Positions 6,964 to 12,768 of a stretch of 12,768 nt of DNA are shown piece by piece; the stretch's first letter is position 1; every line of letters starts with the position of its first letter. Origin of the DNA: Bacteroidales bacterium (GTDB taxonomy: Bacteria; Bacteroidota; Bacteroidia; Bacteroidales; JALTDM01); contig JALTDM010000056.1 of NCBI GenBank assembly GCA_027074135.1, forward strand, positions 1 to 12,768, in the 5' to 3' direction. The notes beneath the pieces were generated by a model. That model worked only from the letters and a program-made list of their open reading frames with translations, made no database searches and was not told where the DNA came from. The position numbers and the translations under genes are program-made.

Positions 6964-8124
6964 TTATTCACCTACAAAATACTTCTTCATCCTCGAAAAG
7001 AAACTGTCTTTTTTGTCTTTTTCGGCAGGGGGAATAAAATTATCAGATTTGCCGAGTTTTTCCAATATCTGCCGCTCTTCTTTCGATAGTTTTTTAGGTA
7101 CCCAGACATTCACATTTACAAACAAATCACCTTTATCCCTTCTACCGTATACAGGTAATCCTTTACCTCTCAATCTCAGAATTTTTGAGGGTTGAGTACC
7201 CGGCTCTATTTTTATCTTCACTTTACCGTCCAAAGTCGGAATTTCAACTTGTGTACCCAGGGCTGCATCAACAAAACTCAAGTGCAAATCATAGTGCAAA
7301 TTCTCACCGTCACGGATAAAATGCGGATGTTCTTTTTCCTTAATTTCCACAATCAAATCACCGTTGATACCTCCACGTTTAGGAGCATTACCTTTGCCTT
7401 GATAACGGAGTTGCATACCGTCTTCCACTCCTGCAGGAATATTGATTTCAAATATTTCTTCTTTCTTTATCACACCTTCTCCGTTACAATAACTGCAATT
7501 TTCTGAAATAAGCCTTCCTTCACCCCCACAGGTCGGACAAGCGGAAGTAGTTTGTACACGACCGAAAAATGATGAATGTACTTGTGTAACCATACCGGAA
7601 CCGTGGCAAGTGGGACAAGTTTTGAAAGCAGTGCCGTTTTTTGCACCTGTTCCGTTGCAGTGCGAACAAGCTACGTATTTTTTTATCTTTATTTTTTTGG
7701 TTACTCCTTTTGCAATTTCTTCCAAAGTAAGCGATAATGTTATCCTTATATTTGAGCCTTTGTTCACTCTTTTACGGCTTCCACGCCTGCCACCAAAGCC
7801 GCCTCCAAAACCGCTGCCGAAAATATCGCCAAATATATCGCCGAAACTAGAGAAAATATCATCCATATTCATACCATCAAAACCACTACCGCCTACACCT
7901 CCTACTCCTGCATGACCAAACTGATCGTATCTCCGTCTTTTATCAGGATCACTCAAAACACTATATGCTTCGGCAGCTTCCTTAAATTTTTCTTCCGCTT
8001 CTTTATCCCCGAGATTGCGGTCGGGATGGTATTTCAATGCTATTTTACGGTAAGCTTTTTTTATTTCTTCTATGGTTGCTTCTCGCGAAACACCTAGTAC
8101 TTCATAATAATCCCTCTTACTCAT
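6964..8124 (-). CDS. dnaJ: chaperone DnaJ (Hsp40)
   Basis: 386 residues, normal for a full-length type I DnaJ. It is the co-chaperone that delivers unfolded proteins to DnaK and stimulates its ATPase. The J domain occupies about 4-70 with the essential HPD at 33-35. A Gly/Phe-rich linker follows (about 70-113, including FGSGFGGGFGG). The zinc region has four CxxCxGxG repeats: C153/C156, C170/C173, C196/C199 and C210/C213, all intact, so two zinc sites are expected. The C-terminal substrate-binding domains run from about 225 to 345. The short tail, about 355-386, is charged and lysine-rich. The start follows grpE by 6 bases without its own Shine-Dalgarno, so translation probably depends on coupling within the grpE-dnaJ operon. 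dnaK is not in the window. Confidence 0.97.
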   Translation of the reverse strand: MSKRDYYEVLGVSREATIEEIKKAYRKIALKYHPDRNLGDKEAEEKFKEAAEAYSVLSDPDKRRRYDQFGHAGVGGVGGSGFDGMNMDDIFSSFGDIFGDIFGSGFGGGFGGRRGSRKRVNKGSNIRITLSLTLEEIAKGVTKKIKIKKYVACSHCNGTGAKNGTAFKTCPTCHGSGMVTQVHSSFFGRVQTTSACPTCGGEGRLISENCSYCNGEGVIKKEEIFEINIPAGVEDGMQLRYQGKGNAPKRGGINGDLIVEIKEKEHPHFIRDGENLHYDLHLSFVDAALGTQVEIPTLDGKVKIKIEPGTQPSKILRLRGKGLPVYGRRDKGDLFVNVNVWVPKKLSKEERQILEKLGKSDNFIPPAEKDKKDSFFSRMKKYFVGE

Positions 8125-8130
8125 GATTTT

Positions 8131-8718
8131 TTACTTTTCGTCGTCTTTATAATCTCCCACTACAACTTTTGAGTGTCGTAAAATCTTGTCATTCAAATAA
8201 TAACCTTTTTCTACAACATCAACAATCTTATCCTTCTTTTCGGGGTCGTCAACAGGTATTTTTGTCAGAGCATCGTGAAGTTCAGGGTCAAACTCTTTGT
8301 CCATTGCTTCAATTTCGCTCACACCTTGTTTTTTCAGCAGCTTAACAAATTTGTCGTAAATAAGCCTGAAACCTTCCCTCAAATGTTCTGCATCGTCAAT
8401 ATTTTCATTTGCCTTGATTGCTCTTTCAAAATCATCAACTATCGGCAAAAGTTCCAAAAGAATTTTTTCACCTGCATTCTTTATGATATCGGCTTTTTCG
8501 TTGAGCGTCCTCCTGCGGAAATTATCAAATTCCGCCATTAAGCGAACATATTTATCATTCAGTTCTTCAAGTTCTTGCTTGAGCTTTTTGTTTTCTTCCC
8601 TCAATTTTTCAAGTTCGTTATTCTTTTTTGATGTTTTTTTAGACTTCTTTTTATTGTTTTTTTCTTCTTTTATATCGTCTTTCACTTCTATATTATTTTT
8701 ATTTTTTTCTTCATTCAT
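8131..8718 (-). CDS. grpE: nucleotide exchange factor GrpE
   Basis: 195 residues, usual size. GrpE releases ADP from DnaK and acts with DnaJ in heat-shock protein folding. Residues 1-35 are a very lysine/glutamate-rich, likely disordered head. About 36-75 is a long coiled coil (ELEKLREENKKLKQELEELN, then YVRLMAEFDNFRRRT, the recognisable GrpE signature region). A helix bundle follows (LLELLPIVDDFERAIKA, 87-103), then the small beta domain that contacts DnaK, with GVSEIEAMDKEFDPELHDAL (132-151) and GYYLNDKILRHSKVVVG (172-188). The last usually reads GY...D.vlRpa.V.V; here Pro-Ala is His-Ser. It is preceded by a strong Shine-Dalgarno sequence, unusual for this phylum. No CIRCE operator is present upstream, so HrcA control is not suggested. 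Confidence 0.95.
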   Translation of the reverse strand: MNEEKNKNNIEVKDDIKEEKNNKKKSKKTSKKNNELEKLREENKKLKQELEELNDKYVRLMAEFDNFRRRTLNEKADIIKNAGEKILLELLPIVDDFERAIKANENIDDAEHLREGFRLIYDKFVKLLKKQGVSEIEAMDKEFDPELHDALTKIPVDDPEKKDKIVDVVEKGYYLNDKILRHSKVVVGDYKDDEK

Positions 8719-8726
8719 AGCCGTTT

Positions 8727-8736
8727 ACCTCCTTCT
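8727..8736 (-). promoter_or_regulatory. strong Shine-Dalgarno sequence of grpE
   Basis: On the minus strand AGAAGGAGGT lies 8 bases before the grpE ATG. It contains the full AAGGAGGT complement of the 16S rRNA 3' end at near ideal spacing. None of the other starts in the window has anything comparable; most have A-rich leaders with no Shine-Dalgarno, as is usual in Bacteroidota. Confidence 0.75.
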
Positions 8737-8779
8737 TAAATAAATTTTTGTGCCTGCTGCTTATCAAAAAACCTGCCAA

Positions 8780-10060
8780 TCATTCTTCCGGTGACATATT
8801 GTCCGTATTTTCGTTTATTTCATTTCCGGCTTCATTTTCAGCCACAACAGGCTTCTCTTCAGCTGTTTCTACAGTTTTCTTTCTGTATTTAATTAAAGCA
8901 TAAGTCATAATGATACTTGTGGCAATAATCAAAAGAAACAAAATGCCGTGATTAAAGTCCGAAATAGCATGTTCATCAGGAATTGCATAAAAAAGCAAAA
9001 TTGTTATCAATCCTCTAGGTGCTATAAACAACTCAGGAAACACCGTTTTTTTCCCCACCAAAAACCTCAAAAACAAATACCGACCACCATAAATAACAAC
9101 CAACAGCAAGAATGTAATTACCACAACCTTAAAATCTGCAACCGCACTTAATGTCAAAGTAATACCAAAAATCACAAAGAAAAATGTCCTAACAATAAAA
9201 GAAGTTTCAAGTGTAATCAGCTTAATATCGTTTGTTATGGCACTCAAAGCCTTTTCATCGAATTTAGGTTTAAGAAACTTCGGAATAAAAATATGCCTGT
9301 TGTTCATTATCAATCCGAAAATCAGAATAATGATAAGTGACGACAAGTGGAAAACCTTACCGACTGCGTAAAATAAGATAAGTATGGAAATAAGCAGGAA
9401 AAGTTTGATGTGGGTTGTAATCTTTTGCGACAAATAAAGCAAAATGTATGAAAAAATGACCGAAAGAACCAGTGTAATAGTAAAACCCACCGACACCTCA
9501 ACAGCAAACGAAGAAACCGTATCGTGTTCCGGAAACATCAGCAGCGAATAAAAAGCAATAATCCCCAGAATATCGGAAAACGTGCTCTCGTATATCAAAA
9601 ATTCTTTTTTCTCTTCAGACAATCCACCTATACTTGGAATTACTATGGCCGAACTTATTATGGAAATCGGTATGGCATACAACGCAGCCGTAAAGAAATC
9701 CATAACAAAAAACAAGCGGTAAATCTCGGCAATAACATAAATATTCAAAACTATGGACAACAAAGCAATAACAAATGCTTTAAGTATTACCTTCCCTTTT
9801 TCTTTAGACAATTCCAAATCCAAAGCCGACTCAAGCACAATCATTATCAGCCCGATTATACCCAAAATCTCAAGAGCGGGAAACCAATTTATATCATCAA
9901 GTCCGGCTATGGCTAGCCCGCCTTTTATTAGCAATCCCAGGGTAATAAGCAAAAGAACGGAAGGAATATTTGTCTTTTTGGAAACAATATTGAACAAATA
10001 AGAAATTATGACTATTATCGATGCGGAAATAATTAAATAATATGAGTTTATCTGCTCCAT
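8780..10060 (-). CDS. cation:proton antiporter, Na_H_Exchanger (CPA) family
   Basis: 426 residues. An integral inner-membrane protein with about 12 hydrophobic segments from residue 5 to 392, then a hydrophilic, glutamate-rich tail (about 393-426). Family marks: the unwound-helix type segment ISIISSAIVIPSIGG (133-146), the helix with YESTFSDILGIIAF (157-170), VRTFFFVIFG (290-299, with the usual Arg291) and APRGLITILLFY (347-358, with the RG pair). These fit NhaP/KefB-like exchangers. In the ion-binding helix, CPA1 members usually have E-S-x-x-N-D and CPA2 members D-D. Here the pair is Ser162-Asp163, with E158 kept. The exchanged ion (Na+ or K+) and stoichiometry cannot be read from the sequence. 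No Trk/RCK nucleotide-binding domain is fused to it. It has its own promoter at 10080-10110, and its stop lies 61 bases before the grpE start on the same strand. Confidence 0.9.
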   Translation of the reverse strand: MEQINSYYLIISASIIVIISYLFNIVSKKTNIPSVLLLITLGLLIKGGLAIAGLDDINWFPALEILGIIGLIMIVLESALDLELSKEKGKVILKAFVIALLSIVLNIYVIAEIYRLFFVMDFFTAALYAIPISIISSAIVIPSIGGLSEEKKEFLIYESTFSDILGIIAFYSLLMFPEHDTVSSFAVEVSVGFTITLVLSVIFSYILLYLSQKITTHIKLFLLISILILFYAVGKVFHLSSLIIILIFGLIMNNRHIFIPKFLKPKFDEKALSAITNDIKLITLETSFIVRTFFFVIFGITLTLSAVADFKVVVITFLLLVVIYGGRYLFLRFLVGKKTVFPELFIAPRGLITILLFYAIPDEHAISDFNHGILFLLIIATSIIMTYALIKYRKKTVETAEEKPVVAENEAGNEINENTDNMSPEE

Positions 10061-10079
10061 AAACTGATTTTGATTTTGA

Positions 10080-10110
10080 CAAAGATAAAGATAAAATAAT
10101 TACAATACAA
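10080..10110 (-). promoter_or_regulatory. promoter of the cation:proton antiporter gene
   Basis: On the minus strand TTG (10110 to 10108), a 20-base spacer and TATCTTTG (10087 to 10080) make the best match in the window to the Bacteroidota promoter (TTTG -33, 19-21 bases, TAnnTTTG -7). The ATG at 10060 lies 19 bases after the box, giving a leader of roughly 15 bases. Confidence 0.7.
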
Positions 10111-10114
10111 TTAT

Positions 10115-10127
10115 GCAGTCGGACTGC
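10115..10127. repeat. 13-base palindrome between divergent promoters
   Basis: GCAGTCGGACTGC is a perfect two-fold palindrome around a central G, in the 120-base gap between the divergent antiporter and cmk genes. It lies just upstream of the antiporter -33 element, a plausible operator position, or it may be a small hairpin. No known operator is recognised. Confidence 0.35.
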
Positions 10128-10158
10128 TTCACAAAACATAGGCAACCGAAAAAATTAC

Positions 10159-10166
10159 TTTCTTTG
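10159..10166 (+). promoter_or_regulatory. possible -7 box of the cmk operon
   Basis: TTTCTTTG has one mismatch to TAnnTTTG and is followed by C, as is common, 14 bases before the cmk ATG. No -33 TTTG is seen at the expected distance, so support rests on position and partial match. Confidence 0.35.
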
Positions 10167-10180
10167 CAAAAAAATTAAGA

Positions 10181-10891
10181 ATGAACACACATAAAATAAT
10201 AATTGCAATAGACGGTTACTCCTCATCGGGCAAAAGCACGTTGGCCAAGGATATTGCAGCAAAACTTGGGTATAAATACATTGATACGGGAGCAATGTAC
10301 AGGGCAGTAACACTTTTTGCCAAGCAAACCGGAATTATTAACGAAAAAGGAGAAATTGACGAAGAAAAGTTAAAAGCAATACTGCCACAAATAGACTTGA
10401 ATTTCAAGAACATAAATGGTAAAAACCATATTTTTCTCAATGGCAAAGATGTAGAAAACGAAATCCGTTCGCTGGAAATATCCGAACTTACGTCCCATGT
10501 CAGCAAATTGCCGTTTGTGCGTGAATTTTTGGTAGCAAAACAGCGTGAAATAGGCAAAGAAAAAGGTATAGTAATGGACGGCAGGGATATAGGTAGTGTG
10601 GTTTTCCCCGATGCAGAAGTAAAATTTTTTGTAACAGCTTCTCCTGAAGTTAGGGCAAAACGCCGCTATGAAGAATTAAAATCAAAAGGCATTGAAGTGG
10701 ATTACAATTCAGTACTAAAAAGCCTTGTAGAAAGGGATAAACAAGACACTACCCGTGAAACCTCACCGCTTATAAAAACCGAAGATGCCATTGTAATTGA
10801 CAACTCTAACTTGAGCAGGGAACAACAATTGGAACTTGCCTTGAAATATATCAATGAACGAATTAAAAATATAGACAATGCAAAAAATTAA
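10181..10891 (+). CDS. cmk: cytidylate (CMP/dCMP) kinase
   Basis: 236 residues, usual for the bacterial enzyme, which phosphorylates CMP and dCMP with ATP in the cytosol and feeds CTP/dCTP pools. The Walker A loop is GYSSSGKST (12-20). The sequence IDTGAMYRAVTL (34-45) and the strongly conserved DGRDIGSVVFPDA (133-145) form the CMP-binding region. The lid has ERDKQDTTRETSPL (184-197), with R185, D186, D189 and R192 as expected. The NMP-binding insert specific to CMP kinases lies between about 50 and 125. It is the first gene of a tight plus-strand operon: the next ATG lies inside its last codons (14-base overlap), so translational coupling is likely. The start at 10181 follows an A-rich leader without a Shine-Dalgarno sequence. 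Confidence 0.96.
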   Translation: MNTHKIIIAIDGYSSSGKSTLAKDIAAKLGYKYIDTGAMYRAVTLFAKQTGIINEKGEIDEEKLKAILPQIDLNFKNINGKNHIFLNGKDVENEIRSLEISELTSHVSKLPFVREFLVAKQREIGKEKGIVMDGRDIGSVVFPDAEVKFFVTASPEVRAKRRYEELKSKGIEVDYNSVLKSLVERDKQDTTRETSPLIKTEDAIVIDNSNLSREQQLELALKYINERIKNIDNAKN

Positions 10892-11420
10892 AAACATTAC
10901 GGTTTTTTGCGCTTCAAGCACAAATTTATCGGATAAATATCACAAAATAGCTGAAGAAGTGGGTAATTTTATGGCACAAGAAGGCTTTAACCTTGTGTTT
11001 GGCGGAGCCAATGTAGGACTTATGAAAACCATTGCCCAAAAAGTTTACAATGCCGGACAGAAAGTTTACGGCATAATCCCGGAATTTTTTGTGAATCGCG
11101 GACTGGCATCGGAATGCTCTACCGAAATAACCGTAACCAAAGATATGTTTGAGCGAAAAAAACTCCTCATTGATAAAGGAGATGCTTTCATCGCACTTCC
11201 GGGTGGCTTCGGTACACTTGACGAACTCATTGAAGTCATTACACTGAATCAGATAGGCCAAATAAACAAGCCCGTAATTATTTACGATCCCATAGGTTTT
11301 TATGATAATCTATTGTCGTTTTTCGAAAAAATGAAGCAAGAAAAATTTACCGAAAGCACACATCACACATATCATAATGCCAAATCACCCGACGAATTGA
11401 AAAAAATACTCAAAAAATAG
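10878..11420 (+). CDS. LOG family protein (TIGR00730), nucleoside monophosphate phosphoribohydrolase
   Basis: 180 residues. It has the Rossmann-like fold of the LOG family: FCASS near the N-terminus (10-14), FGGANVGLMK (41-50), MFERKK (90-95) and the diagnostic PGGFGTLDEL (108-117, PGGxGTxxE with E116). Characterised members cleave the N-glycosidic bond of nucleoside 5'-monophosphates, releasing base and ribose 5-phosphate. Those that accept cytokinin ribotides gave the family its name, while bacterial members such as PpnN act on ordinary purine/pyrimidine nucleotides. This is the short type without the extra domains of E. coli PpnN. The active-site residues R93, K94 and E116 appear intact, so it should be active; true substrate unknown. 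It overlaps cmk by 14 bases and precedes mnmA by 4, which fits a nucleotide-salvage or housekeeping role. Confidence 0.92.
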   Translation: MQKIKNITVFCASSTNLSDKYHKIAEEVGNFMAQEGFNLVFGGANVGLMKTIAQKVYNAGQKVYGIIPEFFVNRGLASECSTEITVTKDMFERKKLLIDKGDAFIALPGGFGTLDELIEVITLNQIGQINKPVIIYDPIGFYDNLLSFFEKMKQEKFTESTHHTYHNAKSPDELKKILKK

Positions 11421-11424
11421 CACT

Positions 11425-12486
11425 ATGCCGCAAAAAATTTTACTTGGAATGAGTGGCGGAGTGGACAGCTCCGTAACAGCAATACTCCTCAAAGAAAAAG
11501 GTTACGAAGTTTACGGCGTTACAATGAAACTGTGGGATTTTACCCGCCCCGGCAAACTGTTGAATGAAGCAGAAATTGAAAAAACAAAAAAACTTGCCGC
11601 ACATTATGACATTCCTTTGAAAATTGTGGATATAAAAGAACAATTCAAGCAAAAAGTAGTTGATTATTTTGTAGAAGGGTATTTGCACGGATATACACCA
11701 AACCCTTGTATAATGTGCAACCCCACAATTAAATGGGGAGAGCTGTGGCTGGCTTTCAATAGCAATTTTGATAAATTTGCCACGGGACATTACGCACAAA
11801 TAAAAAAGCTGGACGGCAGGTTTTTCATCTCCGAAGCAGTAGATAAACTCAAAGACCAATCTTATTTTTTGTGGCAACTCTCTCAAAACCAACTTAGTAA
11901 AACTCTTTTCCCACTCGGACAAATGACTAAAAAAGAAATAAAAGCTAAAGCCGAAGCCGAAGGTTTTGTTTCCCTGTCGAAACAAAAAGAAAGCCAAGAA
12001 GTTTGTTTTTTGGCAGGTACAGACTACCGCAATTTCATAAAAATATTTGTCCCTGAAACAGACAATGAAACCAAAGGCGATTTTGTTTGGCTTAAAACCG
12101 GTAAAATAGTTGGCACTCACAACGGATTTTTCAATTACACCATTGGTCAACGCAGAGGTTTGAATATAGCACTCGGCAGACCCGTTTATGTGGTGAAAAT
12201 TGATGCAGAAAACAATATTGTTTACCTCGGTGACGAAGAAGATCTGATGTCTAAAGTAATGTTTGTGAAAAACCTCAACCTTCAAAAATATCCCGAGATA
12301 AAAAACGGAACGGAAGCCAAAACCAAAATACGCTACCGTAGTCCCGGTTTCAATTCAAAACTTTATAAGGAAAGCGATAATGTGCTGAGAGTAGAGTTCT
12401 CTGCTCCTGTTAGAGCCGTTACTCCCGGACAAAGTGGCGTTTTTTACGAAGACGAAGACTTAATAGGTGGTGGGATAATTATGTGA
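11425..12486 (+). CDS. mnmA: tRNA-specific 2-thiouridylase MnmA
   Basis: 353 residues, near the usual 360. MnmA adenylates and thiolates C2 of wobble uridine 34 in tRNA-Lys, -Glu and -Gln. The N-terminal PP-loop is SGGVDS (10-15), followed by TMKLWDF (33-39). NPCIMCNPTIKWGEL (93-107) holds C98, which aligns with the catalytic Cys102 of E. coli, and an additional C95 where E. coli has an aspartate. ATGHYA (119-124), KDQSYFLWQL (143-152) and ESQEVCF (189-195, C194 being the second catalytic cysteine) follow. The C-terminal part has GQRRGLNIALGRPVYVV (241-257) and the barrel ending SAPVRAVTPGQSGVFY. The Cys-Cys insert often found after the TMK..D motif in Bacteroidota homologues is absent. It is the last gene of the cmk operon. 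Two hundred bases of non-coding DNA separate it from a terminator. Confidence 0.96.
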   Translation: MPQKILLGMSGGVDSSVTAILLKEKGYEVYGVTMKLWDFTRPGKLLNEAEIEKTKKLAAHYDIPLKIVDIKEQFKQKVVDYFVEGYLHGYTPNPCIMCNPTIKWGELWLAFNSNFDKFATGHYAQIKKLDGRFFISEAVDKLKDQSYFLWQLSQNQLSKTLFPLGQMTKKEIKAKAEAEGFVSLSKQKESQEVCFLAGTDYRNFIKIFVPETDNETKGDFVWLKTGKIVGTHNGFFNYTIGQRRGLNIALGRPVYVVKIDAENNIVYLGDEEDLMSKVMFVKNLNLQKYPEIKNGTEAKTKIRYRSPGFNSKLYKESDNVLRVEFSAPVRAVTPGQSGVFYEDEDLIGGGIIM

Positions 12487-12488
12487 TT

Positions 12489-12557
12489 GTTTTGGAATCA
12501 TATAGCAACACATTGTCCGGGTGTCACTACAAATAGAATAAAATAACACCCCAAAAC
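12489..12557 (+). repeat. nested inverted repeats after mnmA
   Basis: GTTTTGG (12489-12495) pairs with CCAAAAC (12551-12557), and GGGTGT (12519-12524) pairs with ACACCC (12546-12551). They share one base, so the two stems cannot both form completely. No T run follows, so this is not a standard intrinsic terminator. It may be a degenerate palindromic element or a weak 3' end of the operon transcript. Confidence 0.25.
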
Positions 12558-12569
12558 CTCAATTACCTA

Positions 12570-12606
12570 CGTCATTATGAGCAGCCATTAGCTGCGTAAT
12601 AATCTC
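12570..12606 (+). repeat. small hairpin-forming dispersed repeat, copy A
   Basis: The unit opens with CGTCATTATGAG and closes with GCGTAATAATCTC. The core GCAGC (12581-12585), loop CATTA and GCTGC (12591-12595) form a stem, and outer ATTAT (12574-12578) and ATAAT (12599-12603) extend it. The pattern resembles the common Bacteroidota intergenic repeat of the kind TCATTGCGAG...GAAGCAATCT, here in an A/T-shifted version. Confidence 0.6.
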
Positions 12607-12621
12607 ATTCATTTTACCACC

Positions 12622-12653
12622 TTATACTGAGCCACGAAGTGGCGTAATAATCT
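12622..12653 (+). repeat. small hairpin-forming dispersed repeat, copy B
   Basis: TTATACTGAG opens and GCGTAATAATCT closes this copy, the close being identical to copy A. Its core is GCCAC (12631-12635), loop GAA, GTGGC (12639-12643): a different stem sequence that keeps the pairing. That compensatory change suggests the hairpin itself is maintained. Confidence 0.55.
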
Positions 12654-12678
12654 ACCTTTTATTCTATCTTTCTTCGCA

Positions 12679-12690
12679 CGTCATTATGAG
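12679..12690 (+). repeat. dispersed repeat, truncated copy C
   Basis: CGTCATTATGAG is identical to the first 12 bases of copy A, but what follows is GGGCTGTCC rather than a stem and the GTAATAATCT close. The repeat is cut or interrupted exactly here. Confidence 0.5.
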
Positions 12691-12768
12691 GGGCTGTCCA
12701 AAAAAAGGGCAGCCTTTTTTTATTTGCTAATTTGTAGTTATGCGTGTATTAAAAAAGAAAAAGTTTTG
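12691..12768 (+). mobile_element. possible left end of an insertion sequence (tentative)
   Basis: The sequence changes from repeat copy C to GGGCTGTCC at this point. GGGGCTGTCC-like ends are frequent in IS elements of Bacteroidota, and the interruption of a repeat is a typical insertion trace. The right end, a transposase and a target duplication would lie outside the window, so this is only a suspicion. An ATG at 12740 opens a frame to the edge (10 codons), too short to assess. Confidence 0.2.
12692..12721 (+). terminator. strong intrinsic terminator
   Basis: GGCTGTCC (12692-12699) pairs with GGGCAGCC (12707-12714): seven Watson-Crick pairs and one G-T wobble around a loop of seven A. Seven T (12715-12721) follow directly. 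It would end plus-strand transcripts, perhaps the cmk-LOG-mnmA operon, although it lies 206 bases past the mnmA stop. If an IS begins at 12691, it may belong to that element as an inward-transcription block. Confidence 0.75.

Noticed and set aside
6942..6985. Imperfect inverted repeat (TATTTGTA / TACAAAATA) between convergent hydF and dnaJ, as a bidirectional terminator
   Set aside because: Short stem with a bulge, a long loop and no T run on either side; it also lies in coding sequence of both genes.
8414..8743. Plus-strand frame with long Ser/Phe/Leu runs, resembling a membrane protein
   Set aside because: It is the mirror of the lysine/glutamate-rich N-terminus of grpE; the hydrophobicity is an artefact of antisense AAA/GAA codons.
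8719..8779. Heat-shock operator (CIRCE) or clear promoter before grpE
   Set aside because: No TTAGCACTC/GAGTGCTAA pair is present, and possible -33/-7 boxes (TTTTTTG and TTTATTTA) have too many mismatches to report as a promoter.
11440..12285. Long open frame of 281 codons on the minus strand opposite mnmA
   Set aside because: It lies entirely within mnmA, whose protein is fully recognisable, and its product is rich in Phe, Tyr and Cys as expected for the reverse complement of Lys/Glu-rich coding DNA.
12570..12690. CRISPR array
   Set aside because: The repeats are palindromic, uneven in spacing (about 52 and 57 bases), divergent in the core, and no cas gene is near.
12740..12768. Start of a gene at the ATG at 12740
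   Set aside because: Only ten codons are visible before the edge and there is no recognisable sequence; it cannot be supported on its own.

Overview
The window is AT-rich chromosomal DNA, and I read it as coming from a member of the Bacteroidota, most likely an anaerobe or facultative anaerobe. Four things point there. One protein ends in a type IX secretion (T9SS) C-terminal sorting domain. Another is an N-terminally TPR/PD40-type envelope protein. Several genes are preceded by the phylum's characteristic -7 box (TAnnTTTG), and most starts lack a Shine-Dalgarno sequence. The pair aspA-hydF indicates [FeFe]-hydrogenase maturation, hence hydrogen metabolism under low oxygen. I see no rRNA, tRNA, CRISPR array or complete mobile element.

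Layout. (1) 1-3308, minus strand, envelope/secretion: a truncated TPR + PD40 protein (1-903) and, upstream of it, a 769-residue secreted PHP-type metallohydrolase-like protein with a T9SS tail (999-3308). (2) 3309-3415: divergent promoters. (3) 3416-4204, plus strand: an exported DUF2807-type beta-repeat protein. (4) 4275-6951, plus strand: a divergent aspartate ammonia-lyase overlapping hydF by 29 bases. Aspartase probably supplies ammonia for the azadithiolate bridge that HydF carries. hydE and hydG are not in the window. (5) 6964-8718, minus strand: the grpE-dnaJ chaperone operon, convergent with hydF and introduced by an unusually strong Shine-Dalgarno sequence. (6) 8780-10060, minus strand: a cation/proton antiporter with its own good promoter. 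(7) 10181-12486, plus strand: a tight housekeeping operon of cmk (CMP kinase), a LOG-family nucleotide hydrolase and mnmA (tRNA 2-thiouridylase), linked by a 14-base overlap and a 4-base gap. (8) 12487-12768: non-coding, with copies of a small hairpin-forming dispersed repeat, a strong intrinsic terminator hairpin, and a junction that may be the edge of an insertion sequence.

Most of the window is ordinary core genome. The items most worth following are the hairpin that buries the aspA start region (or is instead a promoter box), the His-to-Gln change in the HydF cluster motif, the Asn-to-Ser change in the antiporter ion-binding motif, the secreted PHP protein, and the repeat/possible IS junction at the right edge. 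I did not find convincing evidence of a wholly new system.
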